A stretch of DNA of 64,000 nucleotides from Phycisphaerales bacterium. Lineage in GTDB: Bacteria > Planctomycetota > Phycisphaerae > UBA1845. Position 1 is the stretch's first letter, and each line of letters begins with the position of its first letter. Where the stretch lies: positions 62,001 through 126,000 of the forward strand of contig JADZBE010000004.1 of assembly GCA_020852275.1 (NCBI GenBank). The letters run 5' to 3'. The position numbers were made by a program, and so were the translations under genes. This document shows positions 34,622 through 42,788 of the stretch, piece by piece. A model generated the notes under the pieces. That model did not search any database, had not been told where the DNA came from, and was given only the letters and a program-made list of their open reading frames with translations.

Positions 34622-35545
34622 ATGAACATCCTCGACGCCATCGGAAACACCTCGTTGGTTCAGCTTTGCAAGCTCTCACCGCCTGATGGCGCGGCCATTT
34701 TCGCCAAGCTCGAATGGGAGAACCCCACCGGCAGCATGAAGGACCGCATGGCGCAGGCCGCGATTTCGCGGGCGGAGTCGGACGGCCGGCTCAAGCCCGG
34801 CGACACGGTCATCGACTACACCGGCGGCAGTACGGGGGCATCGCTCGCCCTGGTCTGCGCCGCCAGGGGCTACCGCCTGCGGATTGTCAGCTCCGACGCG
34901 TTCAGCCGGGAGAAGCTCGACCACATGGCCGCGTTGGGCGCGGAACTGACGCTCGTTCCCAGCGAGGGAGGCCTGACCAACAAGAAGCTCTTTGCGGACA
35001 TGATCGAAACCGCACGGAGGTTGAGCGAGCAACCGCACACCTATTGGGTCAATCAGCTCGAAAACCACGACAGCATCGCGGGCTACCACCCTCTCGGTGA
35101 GGAAATCTGGAACCAGACTGGCGGACACATCGACGCCTTCGTTCACGGCGTGGGCACGGGTGCTTCGTCGCGCGGAGTGGCCACCGTGCTGAAGCGGCAC
35201 AAGCCGAGCGTCAAGGTTGTCATCACCGAACCGGCGGAATCCGCGGTCCTGAGCGGCGGTCCGACGGGGTCGCACCGGATTGAAGGCGTCGGGATCGGCT
35301 ACGTCCCGCCGCTCTGGGATCCGTCGCTGGTGGACGAAATCCTCCCGGTGCCGACGGAAGACGCCAAGGAGATGGCACGCCGCATCGCGCGCGAGGAGGG
35401 TCTGTTCGCGGGGACGTCGTCCGGCGCCAACGTCGCCGCCGCCATTCAGGTCGCGCGGCGCCTCGGACCCGGCGCGACGGTTGTGACGCTCATGGTGGAC
35501 TCCGGTCTGAAATACGTCAGCACGGATGTGTACGCGCGGAGCTGA
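34622..35545 (+). CDS. PLP-dependent cysteine synthase family protein
   Basis: Fold-type II PLP enzyme of the cysteine synthase/cystathionine beta-synthase family, 307 residues. The N-terminus ILDAIGNTSLVQL is followed by the PLP lysine in ENPTGSMKDRMA, and the phosphate-binding or substrate loop is DYTGGSTGASLA (G-G-S-T-G rather than the T-S-G-N-T of CysK). HGVGTGASSRGVATVLK gives the PLP-phosphate Gly-rich loop, and FAGTSSGANVAAA is the conserved C-terminal motif. The altered substrate loop places it in a subgroup whose exact substrate (O-acetylserine, O-phosphoserine or other) is not certain. The SD is poor. It stands alone between an AMMECR1-like gene and a repeat-rich gap. Confidence 0.88.
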   Translation: MNILDAIGNTSLVQLCKLSPPDGAAIFAKLEWENPTGSMKDRMAQAAISRAESDGRLKPGDTVIDYTGGSTGASLALVCAARGYRLRIVSSDAFSREKLDHMAALGAELTLVPSEGGLTNKKLFADMIETARRLSEQPHTYWVNQLENHDSIAGYHPLGEEIWNQTGGHIDAFVHGVGTGASSRGVATVLKRHKPSVKVVITEPAESAVLSGGPTGSHRIEGVGIGYVPPLWDPSLVDEILPVPTEDAKEMARRIAREEGLFAGTSSGANVAAAIQVARRLGPGATVVTLMVDSGLKYVSTDVYARS

Positions 35546-36120
35546 CCGCTCGCCCCGTCACCGGTCGTGCCCGGAAATCCGGGCAAGGCGCTCGCAAGGC
35601 CTGTGCCCTTGGCATTCCCGGAAACGCCATTGTCCTTCGGCGCTTTGGTTCTGCCGACTCGCCCGAAAGAATCGGGCATGCCCGCCTGCCTTGGGATTGC
35701 AGGCCGCGCCGTTGAACAATCCTGAAAGAGTTGCGCCCTCCGACCCAAGGTTGCCCGCGCCGCGGGCTACCTTGGGATGCGGACCCCGCGCCGGTGAACA
35801 ACCCTGAATGGGTGGCGCCACGCCGCCGCAACCCCGTTGAGCTTGGGATTCTTTCGACCTTACCCGCTGCGAAGGGGTGTTCTTGCCCGCCGCAGGCAAT
35901 GTGCCACGCCCGCGCCAAGGCTCTGCCGTCGCGCGTGATCCAATGAGTCCTCGGCTCGATGGGACCGCCGATCCCGTCACGGACCCGCAAGCTCGCACCC
36001 CGCCGCAAATGGCACACGACGTGAAGGAACAGTCCCCGTGCCGGCCTGCTTCGACTCTTCCGCGGGACGGCGGATCGCCGTATCGTAACGAGACCTTAAG
36101 TCATTCAGACGGAGGAACTC
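35546..36120. other. 575-bp intergenic region with diverged direct repeats
   Basis: No gene recognised. Contains the direct repeats and hairpin at 35689-35828 and several short inverted words (for example CCCGAAAGAATCGGG near 35663). The SD of the dehydrogenase (GGAGGA) is at the right end. Confidence 0.5.
35689..35828. repeat. 58-bp direct repeats flanking a hairpin
   Basis: 35689-35746 and 35770-35828 share CCTTGGGAT..GC..CCGCGCCG.TGAACAA.CCTGAA.G.GT.GCGCC. Between and overlapping them CCCAAGGTTGCCCGCG pairs with CGCGGGCTACCTTGGG (35744-35776). The organisation suggests a decayed dispersed element. Confidence 0.65.
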
Positions 36121-36981
36121 ATGCCAACGAAAACAACTACGCCGGTTGCGGTGCTCGGCGCGGGGACGATGGGTCGCGGGATTGTGCAGGTCTTTGCCCA
36201 GGCGGGATACCCGGTCCGGGTCTTCGACGCTTTTCCGAAGGCCGTGGACGACGCCGTCAAGTTCATCGGAAAGATGCTCGACAAGGCCGTCGAGAAGGGC
36301 AAGGCAACCGCCGCCGACGCCGCCGAGACGAAGTCGCGCATCCAGCCGGCGCCGCGCCTCGCCGACCTGTCCGGCGCAAAACTCATCATCGAGGCCGCGA
36401 CGGAGAAGCTCGACGTCAAGATCGATCTGCTCAAACAGGCGCAAACCGCGCTGGCCGACGACGGCATCCTTGCCAGCAACACCAGCAGCATCAGCATCAC
36501 GCAACTGGCCGCCGCGACGGCGCGACCGGACCGCTTCATCGGCATGCACTTTTTCAACCCCGTGCCGCTGATGAAACTGGTGGAGGTGGTGCGCGGTCTG
36601 CAAACGAGCGGCGAAACGGCGGAGCGGACGATCGCCTGCGCGCGCGACGTGGGCAAGACTCCGGTCAGTTGCAACGATCATCCCGGCTTCGTGTCCAACC
36701 GCGTGCTCATGCCCATGATCAACGAGGCCGTGTTCGCGCTGATGGAGGGCGTGGCCGAGGCGCGGGCGATCGACGACATCATGAAGCTCGGCTGCAACCA
36801 TCCGATGGGTCCGCTGGAGCTTGCGGACCTGATCGGTCTGGACGTGTGCCTGATGATCCTGGAAGTGCTGCACCGCGACCTCGGCGAAGACCGCTACCGC
36901 CCGTGCCCGTTGTTGCGGAAAATGGTGCATGCGGGGCGCATGGGGCGCAAGTCGGGACAGGGGTTCTACAAATACGAGTGA
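36121..36981 (+). CDS. 3-hydroxybutyryl-CoA dehydrogenase
   Basis: NAD(P)-dependent 3-hydroxyacyl-CoA dehydrogenase, 286 residues, the normal size for the stand-alone enzyme of butyrate or fatty-acid metabolism. Rossmann motif AVLGAGTMGRGIVQVFAQAG, then IIEAATEKLDVKIDLLKQ, SNTSSISITQLAA, and the catalytic His region IGMHFFNPVPLMKLVEVV. DHPGFVSNRVLMPMINEAV and GCNHPMGPLELADLIGLDV are C-terminal-domain signatures. The C-terminus GRMGRKSGQGFYKY is diagnostic. GGAGGA precedes the ATG. No thiolase, crotonase or acyl-CoA dehydrogenase genes adjoin it, so its pathway is inferred from family only. Confidence 0.93.
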   Translation: MPTKTTTPVAVLGAGTMGRGIVQVFAQAGYPVRVFDAFPKAVDDAVKFIGKMLDKAVEKGKATAADAAETKSRIQPAPRLADLSGAKLIIEAATEKLDVKIDLLKQAQTALADDGILASNTSSISITQLAAATARPDRFIGMHFFNPVPLMKLVEVVRGLQTSGETAERTIACARDVGKTPVSCNDHPGFVSNRVLMPMINEAVFALMEGVAEARAIDDIMKLGCNHPMGPLELADLIGLDVCLMILEVLHRDLGEDRYRPCPLLRKMVHAGRMGRKSGQGFYKYE

Positions 36982-37113
36982 GACCGAGGCGGTGATTGTG
37001 CCCGCCTTCTCATCATATCGCCAGAACTTCGCGCTCGATCTTGGATAAGTCCATAGTGGGATCCATTTCTTCGAGTGTCATCGGACGCTCTGCGCATCGA
37101 TCCCAATCTCGCT

Positions 37114-37350
37114 TCAAGGTTGCGCTGCCCCCACATTCCTTGCGTCGCGAGCAGGCCGTTTCCCTGACTCGAACTGCGCTGGCAACCCCACAAACCGCCC
37201 CGTGCGTGTCCGGTACTCCTCCTGGATCAACCGCAGATAGTCCCCCAGACCGTCGAGTCCTCCGGCTTCCTTGCCTACCGCCGCGCGCGCGGCGCGAACG
37301 TCGTCCACCGCGCTGCGCGATTCAGTGTTGCCCTTGTCAATCATCGACAT
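37114..37350 (-). CDS. small partner protein of PIN toxin (putative)
   Basis: A 78-residue hydrophilic protein whose ATG (37350) overlaps the end of the PIN gene by 14 nt, so the two are co-translated. The segment SAVDDVRAARAAVGKEAGGL followed by GDYLRLIQEEYRTRTGR fits the short helical partner proteins (D/E-x-V-R-x-x-R-x-x...L-x-x-x-x-x-x-x-Q) that commonly follow this class of PIN gene. Whether it acts as antitoxin is not proven. In many such pairs the antitoxin precedes the toxin, whereas here the small gene is second. An alternative start two codons in (37344) exists. Beyond it is an otherwise empty ~130-bp gap. Confidence 0.6.
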   Translation of the reverse strand: MSMIDKGNTESRSAVDDVRAARAAVGKEAGGLDGLGDYLRLIQEEYRTRTGRFVGLPAQFESGKRPARDARNVGAAQP

Positions 37351-37819
37351 CGTCCGGCTCCCACAAGTTTGTCGGCGTCACGATCTGCGGCGGCACAAAA
37401 CCCGCCCGCAGGCAGATGCCGGTCAGGTGCGTTCGTTTCCTCGGGTTGGCAAGGTGCTTGACGTTCCACGTGAGCAGGTATTCCAGACGGTGTACCCCCG
37501 CCACGGCCACGTGGACGGCGTCGCCCTCCAACGGGCCGGGCATGACTTTCTCTGCAATACGCGTTCGCGCGAACCCCATGACCTCGGGAGAAGCGTCCAG
37601 CACTTCGGCGCCTACGGTCAAAGCCAACGCCGCTCGACTGCCCCCGTACGCGGGATGACTCAACTCAGCGAGCACTTCGGCTGAGATGAACAGATCGTGC
37701 TTCTGGCTCTCGCTCTGCAACCACCCCAGGCTCTCCTGTCGCCAGAACAAGCTCTGCACATCCTCGCGCGTCGTCACGCAGGCACTGAAGAAACTGGTCT
37801 CGAGGTAAACCTTGGCCAT
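37337..37819 (-). CDS. PIN-domain ribonuclease toxin (VapC-like)
   Basis: A 160-residue PIN-domain protein, probably an Mg-dependent RNase of the VapC type. The N-terminus KVYLETSFFSACVTTRED starts with the first acidic strand (E where Asp is usual). SAEVLAELSHPAYGG supplies the second acidic residue, EGDAVHVAVAGVHRLEYLLT the third Asp, and WNVKHLANPRKR the closing motif (N-x-K-H). The C-terminus PPQIVTPTNLWEPDD matches the 'I-x-T-P-x-E/N-L' end of this subgroup. A TACAAT -10-like word lies about 20 nt upstream of the ATG on the minus strand. It forms a two-gene unit with the overlapping small gene, most simply read as a toxin-antitoxin module. Confidence 0.78.
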   Translation of the reverse strand: MAKVYLETSFFSACVTTREDVQSLFWRQESLGWLQSESQKHDLFISAEVLAELSHPAYGGSRAALALTVGAEVLDASPEVMGFARTRIAEKVMPGPLEGDAVHVAVAGVHRLEYLLTWNVKHLANPRKRTHLTGICLRAGFVPPQIVTPTNLWEPDDVDD

Positions 37820-37955
37820 TTCGTCAACATTGTATCACGCTCGCGGCCCTTGGGCGACCGGCGGAATCCGGCGTTTCGTTGACCCATCCGGCGTCGATCG
37901 GGTTCCAGCGGTCAAGGCTGACGCGTGGAATCCTGATCCGGTTCGATGCGGCCGT

Positions 37956-40232
37956 CTAGTTCACTGGCTCCAGGCGCACCTGCAGCACCGCCCAGCCGTC
38001 GATCTCGAAGTGCTCGACCTTGATCTCGTGCTCGCCGGGCGGCAGCTCGACTTCCGCCGTGTCCTCCGTCGGTCCGTGCCAGGTCCAGTTGGCGAGCACC
38101 TGCTTGCCGTCGATGAAGACGCGGACGCCGTCGTCGGAGACCGTGCGCACGCGCCACTTCCCCGTAGGCGATTTCGGCAGGTTCACTTTCGTCTGGGCCA
38201 CCGTGGCGAAGTGATCCGCCCCGACCTTCTCGCTCACGCCGCCGCCGCCCCACTTGAAGTCGATGCCCGGCAGCGTTTGGGTTTCGACGGGATCAACGGC
38301 AGTGATCTTCTTCCAGTGCTCCTCGCTGTCGCGCGGGTCGCTTGCCGCGTCCCACTTGTAGAACTTCGCCGTCCACTTCGCGTTGAACAGCGTGCCCGAG
38401 GCCGTCAGCGTTTTCTGCGTCGCGTCCGACTTGACGTCAATCTTCAGCTCGAACGCCAGCAGGCCCTCTTTCGCCGCGGAGACGGCGATGCGGCCCGGCA
38501 GGTCGCCTTCCTTCGGCGACACGTTCACGTCCCCCTGGATCGCGGCGACGGAGAACCGGCCCTTGGGGCCCAGTACCTGAAACGCAACCTGATCCGCGCC
38601 TGCAACCGTGGAGGGAGCGACGACGATCTGCTCGAAGTCATACGGACCCCACTCGGTCATGACGATGTTCTGTCGGCCTTGCAGGTGCGGCCGCGCGCCG
38701 ACCGGGCGCGCGTCGCCGGGGAGGGGCGGCAGCGAGAAGGCGGCTTGCGGCGGCAGGGCATCAGGCGAGATGAACTTCAGGCCCGTGCACTCCACGTTTT
38801 CAAGCACGTCTCCGGCCCCGGTCTTCTGGTTGTCCGCGAAGGTGGTCTCGTGCGTTTTGCGAAGCTGCATGGCGACGCCGTCGTTCTCGAAGGTGTTGAG
38901 CGCGATGAAGTTGTCGCGCGAGCCGGCGTGGTTGGCGATCGCCCAGGGCATCTTCAGCAGCCGGCCGTCGTCGTCGTCCCACAGGTACACGCCGGCCTTG
39001 TTGTCCTTGAAGCGGTTGCGCAGGATGCGGTTGCCGCGCCCGTGTTCGATGTTGATGCCGCCGCGCTCCGCGCCGTAGGCCATCTCCCCGTTGGACTCAA
39101 TGGTGTTGTCCTCGATGATCGTGTCCTGCGAGTATCCGCCCCACACGCCGCAAATGGCATTGTTCACCAGCCGGTTGCCGACGAACTGGTTGCCGAAGCT
39201 GAAGGTCATCTCAATGCCGTGCGCGGCGGCATAGGAGAAATCGTTGGCGAACAGGATGTTGTGGTTGTTGCCCTTCCGTTTGTGCGCCTCGGCCACGTCG
39301 GGCGGAACGGTGATGAGCTTATCCACGTCGGTGTGCCCCGTGCGCTGCCGCTGCTTTTCGGCTTCCTTGTCCCACCAGTCCTCGCCCAGCGCCTCGCGCC
39401 CCGCAAACCCGAAGAAGCCGTCGCCGCCGTGCGTACAGGAATTCTCCGCGATGAGGTTGTCGCTGTTCTGCTCGAACATGAGAATGCCGGCCGAGTCCTG
39501 CCCGCGGTTGTACACGCCGTGGCTGTAGCCGCGGATGCAGAAGTCGAAGGCGTTGTGCGCGATGACGTTGCCGCTGGAGCGCCACATCGCCAGTCCCCAG
39601 CCGGAAAGGAACGAGCAGTCGTTGTCGTACACTTCACTCTTGCTTACGCGGTCGAGGATGATGCCGTTCTGCCCGTGGCGGGCGCGGACGCGGCGGATCG
39701 TTGCGTCCGTCGCCTTTTCCACGTACAGCCCCGCGCCGTAGTTGTTCATCCACTCGTGCCCGTCGTTGTGGTGCGGGTAGAGCCAGTCGCTGCCGTCCTC
39801 GCGCTGCGGCGTGGAAAGGAGTCGTTTCTGATAGTTGCCGGAAATGTCCACGTCCTCGACGGTTAGACCGTCGCAGTCGTGCGCGTAAACGCCCACCTTG
39901 TAGCCGCGGACTTTCAGGTTTTTCAGCGTGATCTTCCTGCCGGTGAGGACCACGCCCTTGCCGGAGAACTGATCGGGGTCGGCGCCATCCTTCGCGCCGA
40001 CCAGTTCAGCGCCGCCGAAATCGACAGTGATGCCTTCGCCCGCGATTTGAATCGCGCCATCGTCGCCGGCGTCGGGAATCTCATAGCGCCCGGCCGCGAC
40101 CTTGACGCTCGATATGATCTTCTGGCCGTCGGACTTCAACTGCACAGTCGCGCTTTCCTGCGGAATCGACAAGCTGAACGCGGACGGGCAGAAAAACACG
40201 AGAATCCCAGCAGACGCGAGTTGACGGTTCAC
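37956..40232 (-). CDS. secreted beta-helix protein with C-terminal PA14-like domain
   Basis: Exported 758-residue protein. Start: the GTG at 40232 has AAGGAG 8 nt upstream and gives the signal peptide NRQLASAGILVFFCPSAFSL; an ATG at 40250 lies upstream of that SD. Residues ~60-480 are a right-handed parallel beta-helix (VVLTGRKITLKNLKVRGYKV, VEDVDISGNYQ, GGINIEHGRGNRILRNRFKD, KAGVYLWDDDDG), as in carbohydrate-active NosD-like proteins. A middle beta region follows. The C-terminal ~140 residues (GKWRVRTVSDDGVRVFIDGK, VELPPGEHEIKVEHFEIDG) form a PA14-like carbohydrate-binding domain. It is probably a polysaccharide-binding or -modifying protein. It is divergent from the small gene at 40425. Confidence 0.85.
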   Translation of the reverse strand: MNRQLASAGILVFFCPSAFSLSIPQESATVQLKSDGQKIISSVKVAAGRYEIPDAGDDGAIQIAGEGITVDFGGAELVGAKDGADPDQFSGKGVVLTGRKITLKNLKVRGYKVGVYAHDCDGLTVEDVDISGNYQKRLLSTPQREDGSDWLYPHHNDGHEWMNNYGAGLYVEKATDATIRRVRARHGQNGIILDRVSKSEVYDNDCSFLSGWGLAMWRSSGNVIAHNAFDFCIRGYSHGVYNRGQDSAGILMFEQNSDNLIAENSCTHGGDGFFGFAGREALGEDWWDKEAEKQRQRTGHTDVDKLITVPPDVAEAHKRKGNNHNILFANDFSYAAAHGIEMTFSFGNQFVGNRLVNNAICGVWGGYSQDTIIEDNTIESNGEMAYGAERGGINIEHGRGNRILRNRFKDNKAGVYLWDDDDGRLLKMPWAIANHAGSRDNFIALNTFENDGVAMQLRKTHETTFADNQKTGAGDVLENVECTGLKFISPDALPPQAAFSLPPLPGDARPVGARPHLQGRQNIVMTEWGPYDFEQIVVAPSTVAGADQVAFQVLGPKGRFSVAAIQGDVNVSPKEGDLPGRIAVSAAKEGLLAFELKIDVKSDATQKTLTASGTLFNAKWTAKFYKWDAASDPRDSEEHWKKITAVDPVETQTLPGIDFKWGGGGVSEKVGADHFATVAQTKVNLPKSPTGKWRVRTVSDDGVRVFIDGKQVLANWTWHGPTEDTAEVELPPGEHEIKVEHFEIDGWAVLQVRLEPVN

Positions 40233-40424
40233 GCTCAACACTCCTTCCATTGCCGATGGCCAAACGCCGATGCGCGAGAAGCGGTCCCATGCGGGCCGCG
40301 CGTGCCCGTTCACGCGGGCGCAGACCGCACGCTTCCCAGGCCGATCGGATTCGCCCGTGCGCGGTTGCCGGTCGATCCGCGCATCATTAGAGTGGAATGG
40401 TCGAATGGATCAAGGAGCCGGCCA

Positions 40425-40694
40425 ATGAAGGCACTTTTGTCGAGAGAAGCGGCGCTCGATCGCTTCTTTCTGGAAATGCGCAGTCGTGTGCTCGATGTTG
40501 CCGCCGCGCTGGACCGTGTGGATGCGGCGGCGCCCCAGCGCCTTGACGGCGGCGCGGACGATGCCCGGCTGACCCAATTGCGAGAATCGCTGCGGATCCT
40601 CCTTGAATGCGGTCACGACCGCGCTGAGCGCGTGCTGTTGGTTTTCTCCGATGCGTATGACCCTGCGTGGCGAACCGCGATCAGCGCCGCCTGA
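40425..40694 (+). CDS. conserved-looking small protein of unknown function
   Basis: An 89-residue helical protein without signal peptide or membrane segment. Start: AAGGAG with a 7-nt spacer before the ATG at 40425, a strong site in a gene too short to judge by length. The sequence (SREAALDRFFLEMRSRVLDV, AAALDRVDAAAP, LRESLRILLECGHDRAERVL) is rich in Arg/Asp/Leu heptads and probably forms a small helical bundle. I recall similar small proteins in planctomycetes but cannot name a family. The next gene starts 47 bp downstream on the same strand, so a two-gene transcript is likely. Confidence 0.7.
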   Translation: MKALLSREAALDRFFLEMRSRVLDVAAALDRVDAAAPQRLDGGADDARLTQLRESLRILLECGHDRAERVLLVFSDAYDPAWRTAISAA

Positions 40695-40741
40695 TTCGAC
40701 GCGCGCTCGCCGTTGCCGTATCAGTTCCGCGGAGGCTCCAT

Positions 40742-42076
40742 ATGTCCGGATGGTTCATGAAATCCATTCCCTGCACGGGCTACGTGTGCTTTCCAGGGTC
40801 GCTCCCTCCGAGAGCAGCGGAATTCGCCTTCCTCAGGCAAGCCGGCATGGAGCTTGCGCTGCGCACCCCGCCGGAAGAGCGGGCATGGCGGTTGCGGCTG
40901 AAGCACCCGGAATGGGGCGAGGCGGAGCTTCGCTGCGACATCGAACCCCGGCCGATCCCGGAGATTCTCGTCAAGCTTGATCCGCGCCTGACCGAGGCGG
41001 AGCGCGCGGAGGCGCGCATGGGAGGCACGCACGTGTGTGTCGAGATGACCGCGCAGGCCGGGCACGTGCTTCGTGACCGCAAGCGCTTTCTACGATTCCT
41101 GCGCGCGGTCATGGGCTCGGACGGCGTGGTCGCCGCCGATGCGGCGGCGCAAGGGTTCTGGTCTCGGGCCTCGCTGGATGAAGAATTGGCGCACGACGCC
41201 GACTTGGATGTGACAGCGCTGTATTCGATCCATGCCGTTCATGGCCCGGTCGGCGAGCGGGTCAACTGGCTGCACACGCACGGTCTGGACAGGGTGGACG
41301 GCTTCGACTTCGACATTCTCGAACCGGCGTCCCAGTTGCTGAGCAACGCATCGGACGTGCTGCGGTCGATCGCGTTTGCGATCCTCGAGGGCGACGCGCG
41401 CCCAGATACGCCCGCTTTCCATCTGGCGCACCCCGGCGGCCTCGTGGGTTTCGTTCGGGCGGCGGAATTTCAGCGTCGCGCGTCGAAGGAGTACACGAGC
41501 ATCCGCGCCGATAGCGTCGAGGAGTTCGACGCCAATCGCTCGGTGCTCTGCGAACCACGATCCGGCGCCTTCGCGCGCTGGTTGCGGCGCATCCGCCCTT
41601 CCGCCTTTCTCTCAAACGAAATCTCCGATGGGCTTGTGTTTCGGTTCTCAAGCGAAGCGACCCACCTCATGGGTGAACGCGCCCGCGCCACGGTGAGCGC
41701 CTTTGCGGCGCTTCGCGAGGAGTTCTCCGAATTCGAATTGCCCTCGCTGGTGAAGCTTGGCTACCCCGTCGATGGGGCCCGGAAGAAGTCCGATCGGGAG
41801 CACCTCTGGTTTCAGGTTCATTCCGTGGGAGCGAATGACTTCGACGCGGAGCTGGTCAACGAACCCCACGCCGTCAGCACCCTGAGTCGGGGCGACCGTC
41901 GTCGCCACTCCGTGCAGCTGCTCACCGACTGGGTCATCCTCACGCCGGCCGGGCCAATCAACCCTCGAGACCTCGCGCCGGCACGACGGCTGCGCGAACA
42001 CGGCGATGAACTGCGGTCGGCCATGAAACGGCGCCGGTCGCCCGCGCCCGACTCTCCGCCGCTCTTTGATGTGTGA
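40742..42076 (+). CDS. DUF2314-containing cytosolic protein
   Basis: A 444-residue protein without export signal. Start: GGAGG 6 nt before the ATG at 40742; upstream codons overlap the previous gene in another frame. The N-terminal two-thirds (TAQAGHVLRDRKRFLRFLRA, ALYSIHAVHGPVGERVNWLH, THGLDRVDGFDFDILEPA) resemble DUF4026/DUF4261-type uncharacterised domains, with W-L-H-T-H-G-L as the best landmark. The C-terminal ~90 residues (REHLWFQVHSVGANDFDAEL, VSTLSRGDRRRHSVQLLTDW) match DUF2314, with its closing D-W. Function is unknown. It is probably co-transcribed with the small gene 47 bp upstream. Confidence 0.75.
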   Translation: MSGWFMKSIPCTGYVCFPGSLPPRAAEFAFLRQAGMELALRTPPEERAWRLRLKHPEWGEAELRCDIEPRPIPEILVKLDPRLTEAERAEARMGGTHVCVEMTAQAGHVLRDRKRFLRFLRAVMGSDGVVAADAAAQGFWSRASLDEELAHDADLDVTALYSIHAVHGPVGERVNWLHTHGLDRVDGFDFDILEPASQLLSNASDVLRSIAFAILEGDARPDTPAFHLAHPGGLVGFVRAAEFQRRASKEYTSIRADSVEEFDANRSVLCEPRSGAFARWLRRIRPSAFLSNEISDGLVFRFSSEATHLMGERARATVSAFAALREEFSEFELPSLVKLGYPVDGARKKSDREHLWFQVHSVGANDFDAELVNEPHAVSTLSRGDRRRHSVQLLTDWVILTPAGPINPRDLAPARRLREHGDELRSAMKRRRSPAPDSPPLFDV

Positions 42077-42788
42077 GGCGGTGATGACGGCGCCCGTGCC
42101 GCCTCCGACCCCCAGCTTCCTCAAGAGCTTGGAAGTACACGTTGAAGGGCGCGCCCTTGGGGGGGAAAACCAGTGTTGCCGCTGGCAGTGGACTCTCTGT
42201 GCAAGCTTCCCCAAGCACCCGGATCCGCCAGGTACCGCGCTGCGGGCCACCTTGACCTGCCGTTGTTGCTGAATGGACGTTCTCGTCAGTGAACCCCGAA
42301 TCCGGAGCCAGGCCGAGGGTACGAGGTTGGTTTCGGCGTCTGACCACAAACAAAGTCCCGCCCGGGTTGAACCGAGCAAGGGCCTTTCCCGCAGTCCCAA
42401 GAGGGTTTCGCGACGCTGCGGTGTCGGAGCTGATCGGGGATCGAGTGCATTATTCCGCGCCGCACGCTCGTCAGCTCCTGCTACAAGTGCTGCGTTCTAT
42501 CCCAATTGCGGTTGGTGCGCTCCGGTGAAGAAGCAGCGTCATCGGCTCGTTGCACGAGCCCCGATTCTACTCAAGGCATCCCCGGACACCCGATCCCGGG
42601 AATAAATCATCGCCGGCGATTGAACATTCTTGGCGCGCCCGGCGTAAGAACCCCCAGCCTGGTGGGACGTAGTGCATGGGGCTGGTCCCCCGTCGTGAAG
42701 AATGCGGCGTGGCTTGAAGCAGCAGTGCACCGGACGCGCGGCCCGCCGCCGGTTACAGGAGTACGAACCGTTAACAGGAGCGAGTGGC
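42077..42788. other. 712-bp intergenic region without recognised gene
   Basis: Only minor features are visible: a 7-bp hairpin GGCTCGT-TGC-ACGAGCC at 42544-42560, two CGGTTAACAGGAG/CGGTTACAGGAG words near 42751 and 42769, the second of which supplies the SD of the next gene. No promoter, repeat family or coding frame of the window is recognised in the rest. Relic or non-coding DNA is likely. Confidence 0.45.

Noticed and set aside
37956..37990. Truncation of the beta-helix/PA14 gene
   Set aside because: The C-terminus (VLQVRLEPVN) ends naturally for a PA14-like domain, so it is complete.
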